From JAEUIZ01 sp046155605 (lineage in GTDB: Bacteria > Planctomycetota > Phycisphaerae > Phycisphaerales > UBA1924): a DNA stretch of 45,457 nucleotides. The first letter of the stretch is position 1; every line of letters starts with the position of its first letter. The notes beneath the pieces were generated by a model that saw only the letters and a program-made list of their open reading frames with translations, did no database searches and was not told the origin of the DNA. The stretch is from contig JBJXFQ010000066.1 in NCBI GenBank assembly GCA_046155605.1, positions 1 to 45,457 on the forward strand, written 5' to 3'. The position numbers and the translations under genes were made by a program. Shown piece after piece: positions 16,323-23,383 of this stretch.

Positions 16323-16710
16323 CGCCCAATGCGTCATCCGGGACCACGAAATACCCCCGCGCGATCCGTGCGCCGAGTTCGACCTCAAGCCGCGGCGCGC
16401 GACAGTCTCCCTTCCACTGCGCCTTGGCACCGATCCGCACGAGCCCGCCGCTGACCACGTTGGCCTCAAGAATCCCTTCGACCTCGACACCCGCGTGGGC
16501 CTCGATCGTGCCGGCCATGACACGGCCCTTTTTCTGCACGATCAATCGACCACAGGTCTGGATTTTGCGCACCGAGTGAGCCGTCTTCACCACGACGTCC
16601 TCGACGACCAGCGGCTTTGAGCACGCCGGGCACGAGGTGGTCAAGGCCCGCCTGGGCGCGTCAAACCGCCGGCGGCAGTGGTAACACTGGATGGTCCGCA
16701 ACGTGGACAC
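16294..16710 (-). CDS. Bactofilin-like protein with N-terminal zinc ribbon
   Basis: A 138-residue protein from GTG 16710, with GGGAG about 11 nt upstream. The first 35 residues hold two CxxC knuckles (CYHCRRRF and CPACSKPL), a zinc-ribbon-like module. The rest is the right-handed beta-helix of bactofilins, seen as alternating G/E/V turns (GRLIVQKKGRVMAGTIEAHA, GVEVEGILEANVVSGG, RLEVELGARIARGYFVVP). Bactofilins polymerise into non-nucleotide cytoskeletal filaments. It is the second gene of a minus-strand pair, 71 bp behind another bactofilin. A zinc ribbon on a bactofilin is unusual compared with the simple one-domain type and may mediate partner or membrane binding. Confidence 0.8.
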   Translation of the reverse strand: MSTLRTIQCYHCRRRFDAPRRALTTSCPACSKPLVVEDVVVKTAHSVRKIQTCGRLIVQKKGRVMAGTIEAHAGVEVEGILEANVVSGGLVRIGAKAQWKGDCRAPRLEVELGARIARGYFVVPDDALGVSDLAGAAP

Positions 16711-16781
16711 GCTGTGCCTGCTCCCGCTTGCGCGGCGCGCGACGCCCCCCGAACTGCCTCGATCGTCGCCGCGATTGTGCC

Positions 16782-17207
16782 CTAGCCGCTTCGACGCGCG
16801 CCGGCGGGCTGCTCAGGCTTGGATTCGACGGCCTGGGCCTTGGTGTCCACGCCTGGCTTTGCGTCGAGTCCAGCCTTGGCGTCCGGCCCGACCGACACGT
16901 GGCCGACGAACGAGGCACCCTCGGCCACCACCAACTTCGCCGCCACGAGGTCGCCCTTCATCTTTGCGCGCGAGGTCAACTCGACGCGCTCCCGTGCCGT
17001 GATGTTCCCATCGACAAGCCCATCGACGAGCACTTTGCCCGCGTCGACGGATGCCCTGCAGGCCGCGGTGTCGGCGATCTGGAGTTCTCCCTTGGCCACG
17101 ATCTTGCCCTCGAACTGGCCGAGAATTCGTGCGGTGTTGTCGAAGGTCATCTCGCCCTTGATCTTGGTGTCCGGGCCGATCACCGTCGTCTGAACAGGCT
17201 CTGGCAT
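16782..17207 (-). CDS. Bactofilin (polymer-forming cytoskeletal protein)
   Basis: A 141-residue protein from ATG 17207 with a strong ribosome binding site (GGAGG, 6 nt spacer). The beta-helix core begins TTVIGPDTKIKGEMTFDNTA and continues through LGQFEGKIVAKGELQIADTA, AGKVLVDGLVDGNITARERV and KMKGDLVAAKLVVAEGASFV. These are the classic bactofilin rungs with G-E-I/G-x-I turns. The C-terminal 25 residues are disordered and rich in Lys, Ala and Pro. It is likely a filament former in cell shape or envelope organisation. It is transcribed with the downstream zinc-ribbon bactofilin. The large TPR membrane gene ends 170 bp earlier (its stop is at 17378), so all three may form one unit. Confidence 0.9.
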   Translation of the reverse strand: MPEPVQTTVIGPDTKIKGEMTFDNTARILGQFEGKIVAKGELQIADTAACRASVDAGKVLVDGLVDGNITARERVELTSRAKMKGDLVAAKLVVAEGASFVGHVSVGPDAKAGLDAKPGVDTKAQAVESKPEQPAGARRSG

Positions 17208-17377
17208 GGCATTCCTCCGTGAGAAAAACGGGTGGGGGTGCGGGTGCTGCGAAGCGGCGCTTCGGCGAACGCAAGCCGCGATTGTAACGGCGCGGGAGCC
17301 TCGGCGATCGGCGGGAGAGTCTTTCGTGCTTGGCGCGCTTCCTGGTGTGGCCGCGGTGCCCGTGATGCGGCGGCGGC

Positions 17378-19672
17378 TCACTCTTTCGGTAGTTTGTCGA
17401 GGTTCTCGCGTGCCGATCTGTAATCCGGCTTGAGCCTGAGCGCCCGCTCGAAGCACTCGCGTGCCCGCGACATGTCGCCGCTGCGGGCGAGCACGGTTCC
17501 AAGTTGATTCCAGACGTTGGCCTGGTTCTGGTCGCGTTCGAGCGAGGCGGCGTACGCGCGGGCCGCCTTGGGCAGATCGCCGCTCAACTCGAGGCTCAAC
17601 GCGTAGTTGTTCCACTCCGCGATGGGGGCGTTTGGCGTGGCGGCCAGGAACGCCTCGTACTCTGCCGCGGCCCCTTTCGGGTCGCCCGTCGAGGCCATGC
17701 AGAACGCGAGCGCCTTGCGAGGCTGCTGATCCGCGGGCGAGAGTTCCAGCGCTCGCCGGAGGTGCGGGATGGCTGCCGCGTGCGCGCCGCGTTCGATGAG
17801 CGTGCTGGCCGCGTTGCGGTGGGCCGATGGGAGTGACAGCAGTGCCGTCGCATCGCCAGGGCGGATCACCAGCGTGCGCTCGAAGTATCGCGCGGCATCT
17901 TCGAAGTCGCCGATGGCCCAGAACGAGTCGGCCATTCCGGCGGAGAACCAGGGCCGAGCCGGCCCGCCCAGCATGACCTTCCATCGTGCGGGCCGCTCGA
18001 CGGGTTCGGGCTCGCGCGGGGACCACGGCTTCGCGGGGTCGATCTCGCACCGGGCAATGAGTGCCGCGTTTTCCGGCGATCGTCGCACGAAGACGAGATT
18101 TCGCTGGTCGAGATGCACAAGCGCCCACCGTGGCGAGGCCCGGATGCCCGAGACGAGCGAGGAGAAGCCCGTGTTCGTGACGATCGCGACGCCGAGCGAC
18201 CAGCGATCGGCGAGCCGCTCCCAGTCGTTCGCGCTGTGGTTGAAAAACTCCCGGAGGAAATCTTCGGAATAGGCGTCGGTTCGGCCGTCGATGTAGATCG
18301 GTTGCTTCGTCTGCCACGCCAGATACCCGCCGTCGCGCATGGTGTTGAAGAGGTTTCCCGCGGGTTTCTCGCGAAGGATGAACTCGGCAGCGCCGCGGGG
18401 CGTGCCCCAGTCGACGACGCCGATGCCTGATTCTCGCGGCGCGTTGGTGTTGATCGCCAGCCGATCCGTGACGACATACCACGCGATCGCGGCCGCGGCG
18501 AGGCCGACGGCGAGATGCGGGAGCGCCGCGAGCCACGAGGCGCGTTGAACGTCGCCACCCGGTGCCCCCGTCATGGCTCGCCGCTCATTCCAGTCGCGAA
18601 GATTGGCGAGGATCGCCCAGCCGACCATGATCGACATGAGGGCGATGTGACGCTGCCCGCTGGCGGCGAGATAAACGCCCGCCGAGCACACGGCGAAGCG
18701 AGCGGCATCGGGCCTGCGAACCAGCGGCAGGAAACTGGCGAATCCGGCAAGCATGAGCAGCGCCATCGCCCAGAAATCGAGCCGCCATTGAGACATGGCA
18801 AGCGTGAAGGGCGACCGCAGTTCAATGATGCTCTGCGCGACGATGCTGTCGGCGCGGGATTGGACCCACACCTCCCACGCGACGAGCAGCGAACGGTGCA
18901 AATAGGGGCTGACAAGGCAGGCCGCGAGCGTGGCCAGGCCGACGAGCGCGAGACGGCCCGCGCGACGACCCTGACGTTCCATCGGAATCGCGATGTAGCC
19001 GGCGGCTTCGGGCTGCCGAGCCATTTCTGGCGCTGCGCCCTCGCCCGAGAGCACTCGGCGCACTATCGGCGTCACCAGCGCCCCGAGCGCGAAGGTGAAC
19101 ACCAGGATCGGTCCCAGGATAAACACCGTGTGCGTATTGACCCACACCACCTGAAGCGCCGGAATGAGCCAGAGCGTTCGGCGTAGCGGCCGACGCGAGT
19201 CCGCGTCGAGCACGACGAGAAACGCCGCGGTCAGCAGATACGTCATCATCTCCGGGCGCAAGACCCACCGCCCCAGCCCGGCGACAAGGCATAGCCCGAT
19301 CACCACCGTGCCTATCGGCGTCATGACCACTCGGCGATACGCCCAAGCGAGCAGGCCCCAGGTTGCCCCGATAACCACGACCACTGCGGCGATGAGCGGT
19401 GCGGCACCGCCGAGTTGCCACCCCCAATGCAGCAGCAAGCAGTAGAGCCATCGCACCTCGACGATCGCCTTGCCACCCGATGTGAATGAGAACACGTCCG
19501 TCGTTGGCACCGCCCGATGCGCCGCGATCCACTCGCCGGTGTTGATCTGCCACCAGGTGTCGCCCGCCCAGACCTTCTGGATCGTGGCCGCGAGCAGCAA
19601 CAGCACGAGCCCGACCGCCGCGACGATCCATGCTCGCCCCCCTCGGTCTTGAGTCGTTGCCTGGCCCGTCAT
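17378..19672 (-). CDS. Large polytopic membrane protein with C-terminal TPRs
   Basis: A 764-residue protein from ATG 19672. About 10-11 hydrophobic helices fill residues 15-440. The opening loop GDTWWQINTGEWI resembles the first extracytoplasmic loop of planctomycete GT-C-like proteins, with an acidic residue after the first helix. A soluble region (about 450-570) contains IYIDGRTDAYSEDFLREFF and related motifs seen in this class. TPRs follow (about 585-760: GDATALLSLPSAHRNAAS, AAIPHLRRALELSPADQQ, ARECFERALRLKPDYRSA). The exact reaction is unknown; sugar transfer or envelope assembly is plausible. It is divergent from the mutase gene across 91 bp and lies upstream of the bactofilin pair. Confidence 0.75.
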   Translation of the reverse strand: MTGQATTQDRGGRAWIVAAVGLVLLLLAATIQKVWAGDTWWQINTGEWIAAHRAVPTTDVFSFTSGGKAIVEVRWLYCLLLHWGWQLGGAAPLIAAVVVVIGATWGLLAWAYRRVVMTPIGTVVIGLCLVAGLGRWVLRPEMMTYLLTAAFLVVLDADSRRPLRRTLWLIPALQVVWVNTHTVFILGPILVFTFALGALVTPIVRRVLSGEGAAPEMARQPEAAGYIAIPMERQGRRAGRLALVGLATLAACLVSPYLHRSLLVAWEVWVQSRADSIVAQSIIELRSPFTLAMSQWRLDFWAMALLMLAGFASFLPLVRRPDAARFAVCSAGVYLAASGQRHIALMSIMVGWAILANLRDWNERRAMTGAPGGDVQRASWLAALPHLAVGLAAAAIAWYVVTDRLAINTNAPRESGIGVVDWGTPRGAAEFILREKPAGNLFNTMRDGGYLAWQTKQPIYIDGRTDAYSEDFLREFFNHSANDWERLADRWSLGVAIVTNTGFSSLVSGIRASPRWALVHLDQRNLVFVRRSPENAALIARCEIDPAKPWSPREPEPVERPARWKVMLGGPARPWFSAGMADSFWAIGDFEDAARYFERTLVIRPGDATALLSLPSAHRNAASTLIERGAHAAAIPHLRRALELSPADQQPRKALAFCMASTGDPKGAAAEYEAFLAATPNAPIAEWNNYALSLELSGDLPKAARAYAASLERDQNQANVWNQLGTVLARSGDMSRARECFERALRLKPDYRSARENLDKLPKE

Positions 19673-19763
19673 CTGTCCGCCATGCTACCGCATCGGAGCG
19701 GATCAGGAACGCCATTTCGTCCGTCGCGCTCACTACACTTCGGGAGCCTGAAGGAGCCAACCC

Positions 19764-21611
19764 ATGACGACCTCGCCCGCAACGCCCGCTCCCGCCAGAC
19801 CCGCCGCCGCCAAGGCGATCGACCCCCATGCGGTGACCATTAGCGGCCTCGTCCTGAACCCAGCCTACGGCCCCAAAGTGACCGCTTCAGGACCGAGGAC
19901 TGGGGATGCCGGACTTCCGGATTCGCTGCAACCGCAGAATCTCGACTCTGAACTGCCACCTCCGGGCACGTTTCCATATTCTCGCGGCCTGTTTCCGAAC
20001 GGCTATCGCTCGCGGCTGTGGACGATGCGGCAGTTTGCGGGCTTTGGCTCGGCGGACGATACGAACCAACGGTTCAAGTACCTGCTGGCCGCGGCGAAGA
20101 CTTCGACGAAGGCGAACACGGGCCTCTCGACCGCGTTCGACCTTCCCACGCTCATGGGCCGCGATTCCGACGACGAACTCTCCGCGGGCGAGGTCGGGCG
20201 CTGCGGCGTCGCGATCGACACCATCGAGGACATGCACCGGCTCTACGCCGACATCCCCGTCGATCGCGTGACGGTGTCGCAGACGATCAACGGCCCCGCC
20301 GCGTGCATCTGGGCGATGTACCTCGCTATGGCGATGCAGCGAGGGATCTCGTGGGACACGCTCGGCGGGACGCTCCAGAACGACATCCTTAAGGAGTTCC
20401 ATTCCCAGAACGAGTTCATCTATCCGCCCGAGCCCTCGGTCAAACTCGTAGTGGACACCATCGAGTACCAGTCCAAGTTCATTCCCAAGTGGCACAGCGT
20501 CTCGATCTCGGGGTATCACATCCGCGAGGCGGGCAGCACCGCGGTGCAGGAACTCGCGTTCACGCTGCGTGACGGGATGGAGTACGTCGAGGCGTGCGTG
20601 GAGCGAGGGCTGAGCGTTGATGATTTCGCCCCGCGGCTGTCGTTCTTCTTCAACTCGCACAACGAGTTTTTCGAGGAGATCTGCAAACTCCGCGCCGCCC
20701 GCCGCATCTGGGCCCGCGCGATGAGGGACCGGTACGGCGCGACGTCGGAGAAGTCGTGGTACATGAAGACGCATGTGCAGACGGCGGGGTGCTCGCTGAC
20801 CGAGCAACAGCCGCTGAACAACATCGTGCGGGTCGCGTACCAGGCGATGGCCGCGGTGCTCGGCGGGTGCCAGTCGCTGCACACCGACAGCATGGACGAG
20901 ACGCTGGGCCTGCCGACGGAGCAGGCCGTGACGGTCGCGCTGCGGACGCAGCAGATCCTTGCGCACGAGACTGGGGTGACGCGCGTCACCGACCCGCTGG
21001 GGGGCTCGTGGTTTGTAGAGCACCTGACAGACACGATGGAGGCGGGTGCGCTGGAGTACATCGCGGAGATCGACCAGATGGGCGCGTCGGGTGCGAATCG
21101 CGCGAGCGATCGGACGCCCTCGCGCTCGACGCCAATCGCCCACGGCGTCTACGCTCCGCGACCCGCGTACACACGAGGCGTGGTCAACGGCATCAACCGT
21201 GGGTATTTCCGCCGGCAGATCGCCGAGGCCTCGTATCGCTTCTCTGAGGAGTGCGAGGCGGGCGATCGCATCGTCGTCGGCGTCAACGCCTATCAGGAGG
21301 GCGACGACAAACGGCCGATCGACATCCTGCAGATCTCGCACGACGTCGAGACGACGCAGGTGTCGCGGCTCGCCGACTTCAAGAAGCGTCGCGACGTCAA
21401 GGCCGTTGCTCACGCCCTCGACAACATCCGTGCTGCGTGCCAGGGCAAGCCGTATTCGAATGCCGAATCACGAATCCCGAATGCCGGGCTTCATCCGACG
21501 AATGTCATGCCCGCGCTCGTTGATGCCGCGCTCGCTAACTGCACGCTCGGCGAGATGGTGCAGGCGATGGCGGATATCTACGGGCGGTACAGCGGCGGGC
21601 CGGAGTGGTAG
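19764..21611 (+). CDS. icmA: Coenzyme B12-dependent acyl-CoA mutase large subunit, isobutyryl-CoA mutase type
   Basis: A 615-residue substrate-binding subunit; GGAG lies 8 nt before ATG 19764. Family blocks include LFPNGYRSRLWTMRQFAGFG, AFDLPTLMGRDSDD, QNDILKEF, SISGYHIREAG, PRLSFFFNSHNEFFEE, LTEQQPLNNIVR and DPLGGSWFVEHLTD. At the positions of Tyr89 and Arg207 of methylmalonyl-CoA mutase it has Phe91 and Gln215, the pair that marks isobutyryl-CoA mutases. It would thus interconvert isobutyryl-CoA and n-butyryl-CoA. There is no cobalamin-binding domain (no DxHxxG), so a separate small subunit is needed, and none is in the window. An insertion (about 450-480, NRASDRTPSRSTPI) sits where IcmA also has extra residues. 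A 29-bp repeat inserts NAESRIPNA before NVMPALVDAA. Confidence 0.85.
   Translation: MTTSPATPAPARPAAAKAIDPHAVTISGLVLNPAYGPKVTASGPRTGDAGLPDSLQPQNLDSELPPPGTFPYSRGLFPNGYRSRLWTMRQFAGFGSADDTNQRFKYLLAAAKTSTKANTGLSTAFDLPTLMGRDSDDELSAGEVGRCGVAIDTIEDMHRLYADIPVDRVTVSQTINGPAACIWAMYLAMAMQRGISWDTLGGTLQNDILKEFHSQNEFIYPPEPSVKLVVDTIEYQSKFIPKWHSVSISGYHIREAGSTAVQELAFTLRDGMEYVEACVERGLSVDDFAPRLSFFFNSHNEFFEEICKLRAARRIWARAMRDRYGATSEKSWYMKTHVQTAGCSLTEQQPLNNIVRVAYQAMAAVLGGCQSLHTDSMDETLGLPTEQAVTVALRTQQILAHETGVTRVTDPLGGSWFVEHLTDTMEAGALEYIAEIDQMGASGANRASDRTPSRSTPIAHGVYAPRPAYTRGVVNGINRGYFRRQIAEASYRFSEECEAGDRIVVGVNAYQEGDDKRPIDILQISHDVETTQVSRLADFKKRRDVKAVAHALDNIRAACQGKPYSNAESRIPNAGLHPTNVMPALVDAALANCTLGEMVQAMADIYGRYSGGPEW
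21457..21485 (+). repeat. Third copy of the 29-bp dispersed repeat, in frame inside the mutase gene
   Basis: It begins CGAATGCCGAATCA and ends GAATGCC. It differs at only a few positions from the copies at 8314 and 8371 in truA and is read in the same frame (SNAESRIPNAG). It lies between helices of the mutase C-terminal region, after AACQGKPY and before LHPTNVMPALVDAA, where homologous mutases have a short loop. Confidence 0.85.
21537..21609 (+). repeat. 73-bp direct repeat, copy 1 (real 3' end of the mutase gene)
   Basis: It runs from AACTGCACGCTCGG to CCGGAGTGGT and encodes the last 24 residues of the mutase up to its TAG stop. The second copy is exactly 700 bp downstream at 22237-22309 with a single difference (21584 G, 22284 C), synonymous in a glycine codon. 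The sequences flanking the two copies are unrelated, so the repeat has sharp boundaries. Confidence 0.95.
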
Positions 21612-21616
21612 GGGCG

Positions 21617-21967
21617 ATGCGACTGCCGAACGTCGAGGATCTGATCATTCCAGACCTGAAGTTGGCTGGGTACTTGCTCGCGCCAGCCCACGAATATGGG
21701 CGTGGCAAGGCGCTTTTCTTTCTCGGACGCGGGTTCTCGGCGGAATCATTGGAAGAGTTTCGGCGATCCTTGGAGCGGCACGCCCGACAGAACAACATTG
21801 TGACGGTCGATCAAACCGCATTCGGCGTGCGCTACCGGATCGAGGGACCACTTGTCTGCCCCGACGGTTCGACTCCGATCGTTCGTGTGATCTGGTTCAT
21901 TGAGCGCGGCGAGGATGCCCCGAGATTGGTCACTGCCTATCCCATCAGCCCGCGGCCCTCTGAGTAG
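21617..21967 (+). CDS. DUF6883-like small protein
   Basis: A 116-residue protein starting at ATG 21617, just 6 nt behind the mutase stop. It opens MRLPNVEDLIIPDLKLAGYL, followed by LAPAHEYGRGKALFFLGRGF. This is the pattern I associate with DUF6883 (LPN...IP..KL..YLL...H..GR.KA.FF...GF), a small domain of unknown role sometimes found in toxin-like proteins. The second half (FGVRYRIEGPLVCPDGSTPI, VRVIWFIE) looks like a beta sheet. Codon composition is less GC-rich than in the neighbouring mutase. It is paired with the DUF4926-like gene 21 bp downstream. A toxin/antitoxin-type pair is possible but unproven. Confidence 0.7.
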   Translation: MRLPNVEDLIIPDLKLAGYLLAPAHEYGRGKALFFLGRGFSAESLEEFRRSLERHARQNNIVTVDQTAFGVRYRIEGPLVCPDGSTPIVRVIWFIERGEDAPRLVTAYPISPRPSE

Positions 21968-21988
21968 AATGACAAACGGAGCAGCGAA

Positions 21989-22222
21989 ATGAAACCCCTC
22001 AACGAACTCGATCACGCCATTCTTGTGGTGGACCTACCGGAGCACGGCCTTCGTGCGGGGGATGTCGGCACTGTCGTTCTTGTGCATGGGAAGGGCGAAG
22101 GCTACGAAATCGAGTTCTGCGCGATGGATGGCGAGACGATCGGTGTCGTCACGGTTGACGCGAATCAGGTTCGGTCGGGTGCCGCGCGTGAGGTTCCCCA
22201 CGTTCGACGGATGGCGGGATGA
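21989..22222 (+). CDS. DUF4926-like small protein
   Basis: A 77-residue protein with a good ribosome binding site (GGAG, about 7 nt before ATG). It begins MKPLNELDHAILVVDLPEHG, followed by LRAGDVGTVVLVHGKGEGYEIEF and then GETIGVVTVDANQVR. This is the DUF4926 pattern, a small SH3-like beta barrel in which a G-D-V-G-T-V turn is followed by Y-E-V-E-F. From memory, DUF4926 genes often lie directly behind DUF6883 genes, as here. The small size and second position suit an immunity or antitoxin partner, but no activity is established. Its stop overlaps a further ORF made from the second copy of the mutase 3' end. Confidence 0.75.
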   Translation: MKPLNELDHAILVVDLPEHGLRAGDVGTVVLVHGKGEGYEIEFCAMDGETIGVVTVDANQVRSGAAREVPHVRRMAG

Positions 22223-22311
22223 GTGGGTCCATCCCCAACTGCACGCTCGGCGAGATGGTGCAGGCGATGGCGGATATCTACGGCCGGTACAGCGGCGGGC
22301 CGGAGTGGTGA
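22219..22311 (+). pseudogene. 30-codon ORF carrying the duplicated mutase C-terminus
   Basis: ATG 22219 overlaps the stop of the DUF4926-like gene (ATGA). It opens a 30-codon frame: six new residues (MSGSIP), then the exact 24-residue mutase C-terminus (NCTLGEMVQAMADIYG and RYSGGPEW), then TGA. It is most simply the stranded 3' end of the mutase gene, left when the cassette was inserted. The reading frame is fused to a start codon that could be translationally coupled, so a peptide could be made. No ribosome binding site other than coupling is evident. Confidence 0.5.
22237..22309 (+). repeat. 73-bp direct repeat, copy 2 (stranded mutase 3' end)
   Basis: Second copy of the repeat at 21537-21609, identical at 72 of 73 positions, offset by exactly 700 bp. 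It ends at GGAGTGGT and is followed by GA, so its stop is TGA rather than TAG. It closes the DUF6883/DUF4926 cassette on the right. Confidence 0.95.
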
Positions 22312-22365
22312 TTGTATACTGGTATCAGCGATAGCCGTCACCCTGAGCGTCAACGGTATTGATAT

Positions 22366-22812
22366 ATGAGCCGCTTTTTCAATCCAGAGCCTGGCGACAA
22401 TGTCGTGGCATTTGCCGGATTGCGGGATCACGGACCGAATAGAGTTTCAGTCAATCCAGGCACCATGGGGAAGATTGTCAGATCTGAGATGGGCGACGTT
22501 TCTCGGTTATGGTTCGTCAGGTGGCCAGACGGCCAGACAAGCGGCCACTATGAGTCGTCCCTTTTCTCGACAGAAATGGGAAAGGTCGTTTGCATTGGCG
22601 ATTGCACCGACCTCAGTGCCTTCCAGGGTTGGCTTCGAGAGGCAGTTCAAAGTGCAACAGTCTCGCGCGGGCCTCAAGGAGGCTTCAAGAGGGCATGGGT
22701 CTACTTCCGCACGCAAGCTGACCCGGTTGTTCTGGTTTCTCGAAGTGCCTGGGTCGAGTTTGTTGAGCCTGCGCTTCGAGATACTGGCGGCGCTGTCAAC
22801 ATTCACCGGTGA
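22366..22812 (+). CDS. Hypothetical protein, island gene with low GC
   Basis: A 148-residue protein from ATG 22366; I do not recognise the family. Its first half (PGTMGKIVRSEMGDVSRLWF, then VRWPDGQTSGHYESSLFS) has the turn-strand pattern of a small SH3/KOW-like barrel, loosely reminiscent of the DUF4926-like protein just upstream. The second half is amphipathic (LSAFQGWLREAV, AWVYFRTQADPVVLVS). The gene and its 54-bp leader are visibly more AT-rich than the surrounding DNA. The leader contains TATACT at 22315-22320, a fair -10-like element without a clear -35. Composition suggests recent acquisition. It ends just before the convergent lipoprotein gene. Confidence 0.6.
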   Translation: MSRFFNPEPGDNVVAFAGLRDHGPNRVSVNPGTMGKIVRSEMGDVSRLWFVRWPDGQTSGHYESSLFSTEMGKVVCIGDCTDLSAFQGWLREAVQSATVSRGPQGGFKRAWVYFRTQADPVVLVSRSAWVEFVEPALRDTGGAVNIHR

Positions 22813-22884
22813 ACCATGATCACGCGATCTTCCGGCATGGCTTGTGCCATGTGCTACCCCGCGCGTGCAGCCGCGGCTCGTTTA

Positions 22885-23358
22885 TCACCTCTCCAACTCC
22901 TCCATCCTCGCCTCGTGCGCGAATCCGATGCTCGGCCGGCGCACTCCCGTGTCATAGAGCAGCCGCGAGATCTCACCGGGAGCCTGATACCGCAAGTTCC
23001 CCGTGATTCGGACCCGCGTCTGCGGCCCGATCGGCCCCGCCGATGCCGGGATGACTGCCGGGAAGCGCACCAACTGCGTCCCGACCCGCCGCAGCGTGGC
23101 CTCGGGCGAGCGCATCGCATCGAAGACGCGCCGGCCATCGACATCGACCGCGTACCGCACCTCGCGCAGCGGCAACTCCGTCTGGTTGCGGTTCTCGGCC
23201 TCGAGCGTCACCTCGACCACCACGCCCTCGGCGGTGCGATCCGTCACACGAGCGTCGGCAACGCGGACGCCGGGCCTCGTGATCGACGTGCAGCCGCCGA
23301 GGCTCGCTGCTGCGATGCCGCCGAGCAAGAGCAACCGGTGCCGCGAAGTGATTCGCAT
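22885..23358 (-). CDS. Lipoprotein with LEA2/WHy-like domain
   Basis: A 157-residue protein from ATG 23358 (the frame is open further upstream but without signal-like sequence). The N-terminus MRITSRHRLLLLGGIAAASL runs into a lipobox (SLGGC), so it should be lipid-anchored at that cysteine. The mature part (VTDRTAEGVVVEVTLEAENR, NQTELPLREVRYAVDVDGRR, GPQTRVRITGNLRYQAP) has the strand pattern of LEA14/WHy-type domains. In these the N-Q-T-x-x-P-L-R-x-x-x-Y-x-V core is diagnostic. Such proteins are often linked to desiccation or envelope stress; the role here is unknown. It lies 25 bp behind the membrane protein at 23384, in the same direction, so the two probably share a transcript. Confidence 0.7.
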   Translation of the reverse strand: MRITSRHRLLLLGGIAAASLGGCTSITRPGVRVADARVTDRTAEGVVVEVTLEAENRNQTELPLREVRYAVDVDGRRVFDAMRSPEATLRRVGTQLVRFPAVIPASAGPIGPQTRVRITGNLRYQAPGEISRLLYDTGVRRPSIGFAHEARMEELER

Positions 23359-23383
23359 CGGCCCAGCATAGCCGGACGCCGGT

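Noticed and set aside
17250..17264. CGAAGC/GCTTCG hairpin as terminator of the TPR membrane gene
   Set aside because: The only T-run on the minus strand is about 22 nt further on, and the hairpin lies inside the probable leader of the bactofilin transcript.
19900..19965. A possible fourth, decayed copy of the 29-bp repeat in the mutase N-terminal region
   Set aside because: Only about half of the positions match and the match cannot be told from chance in GC-rich coding DNA.
19764..21611. Calling the mutase a plain methylmalonyl-CoA mutase
   Set aside because: The two key specificity residues are Phe and Gln, not Tyr and Arg, and the insertion before GINRGYF matches IcmA.
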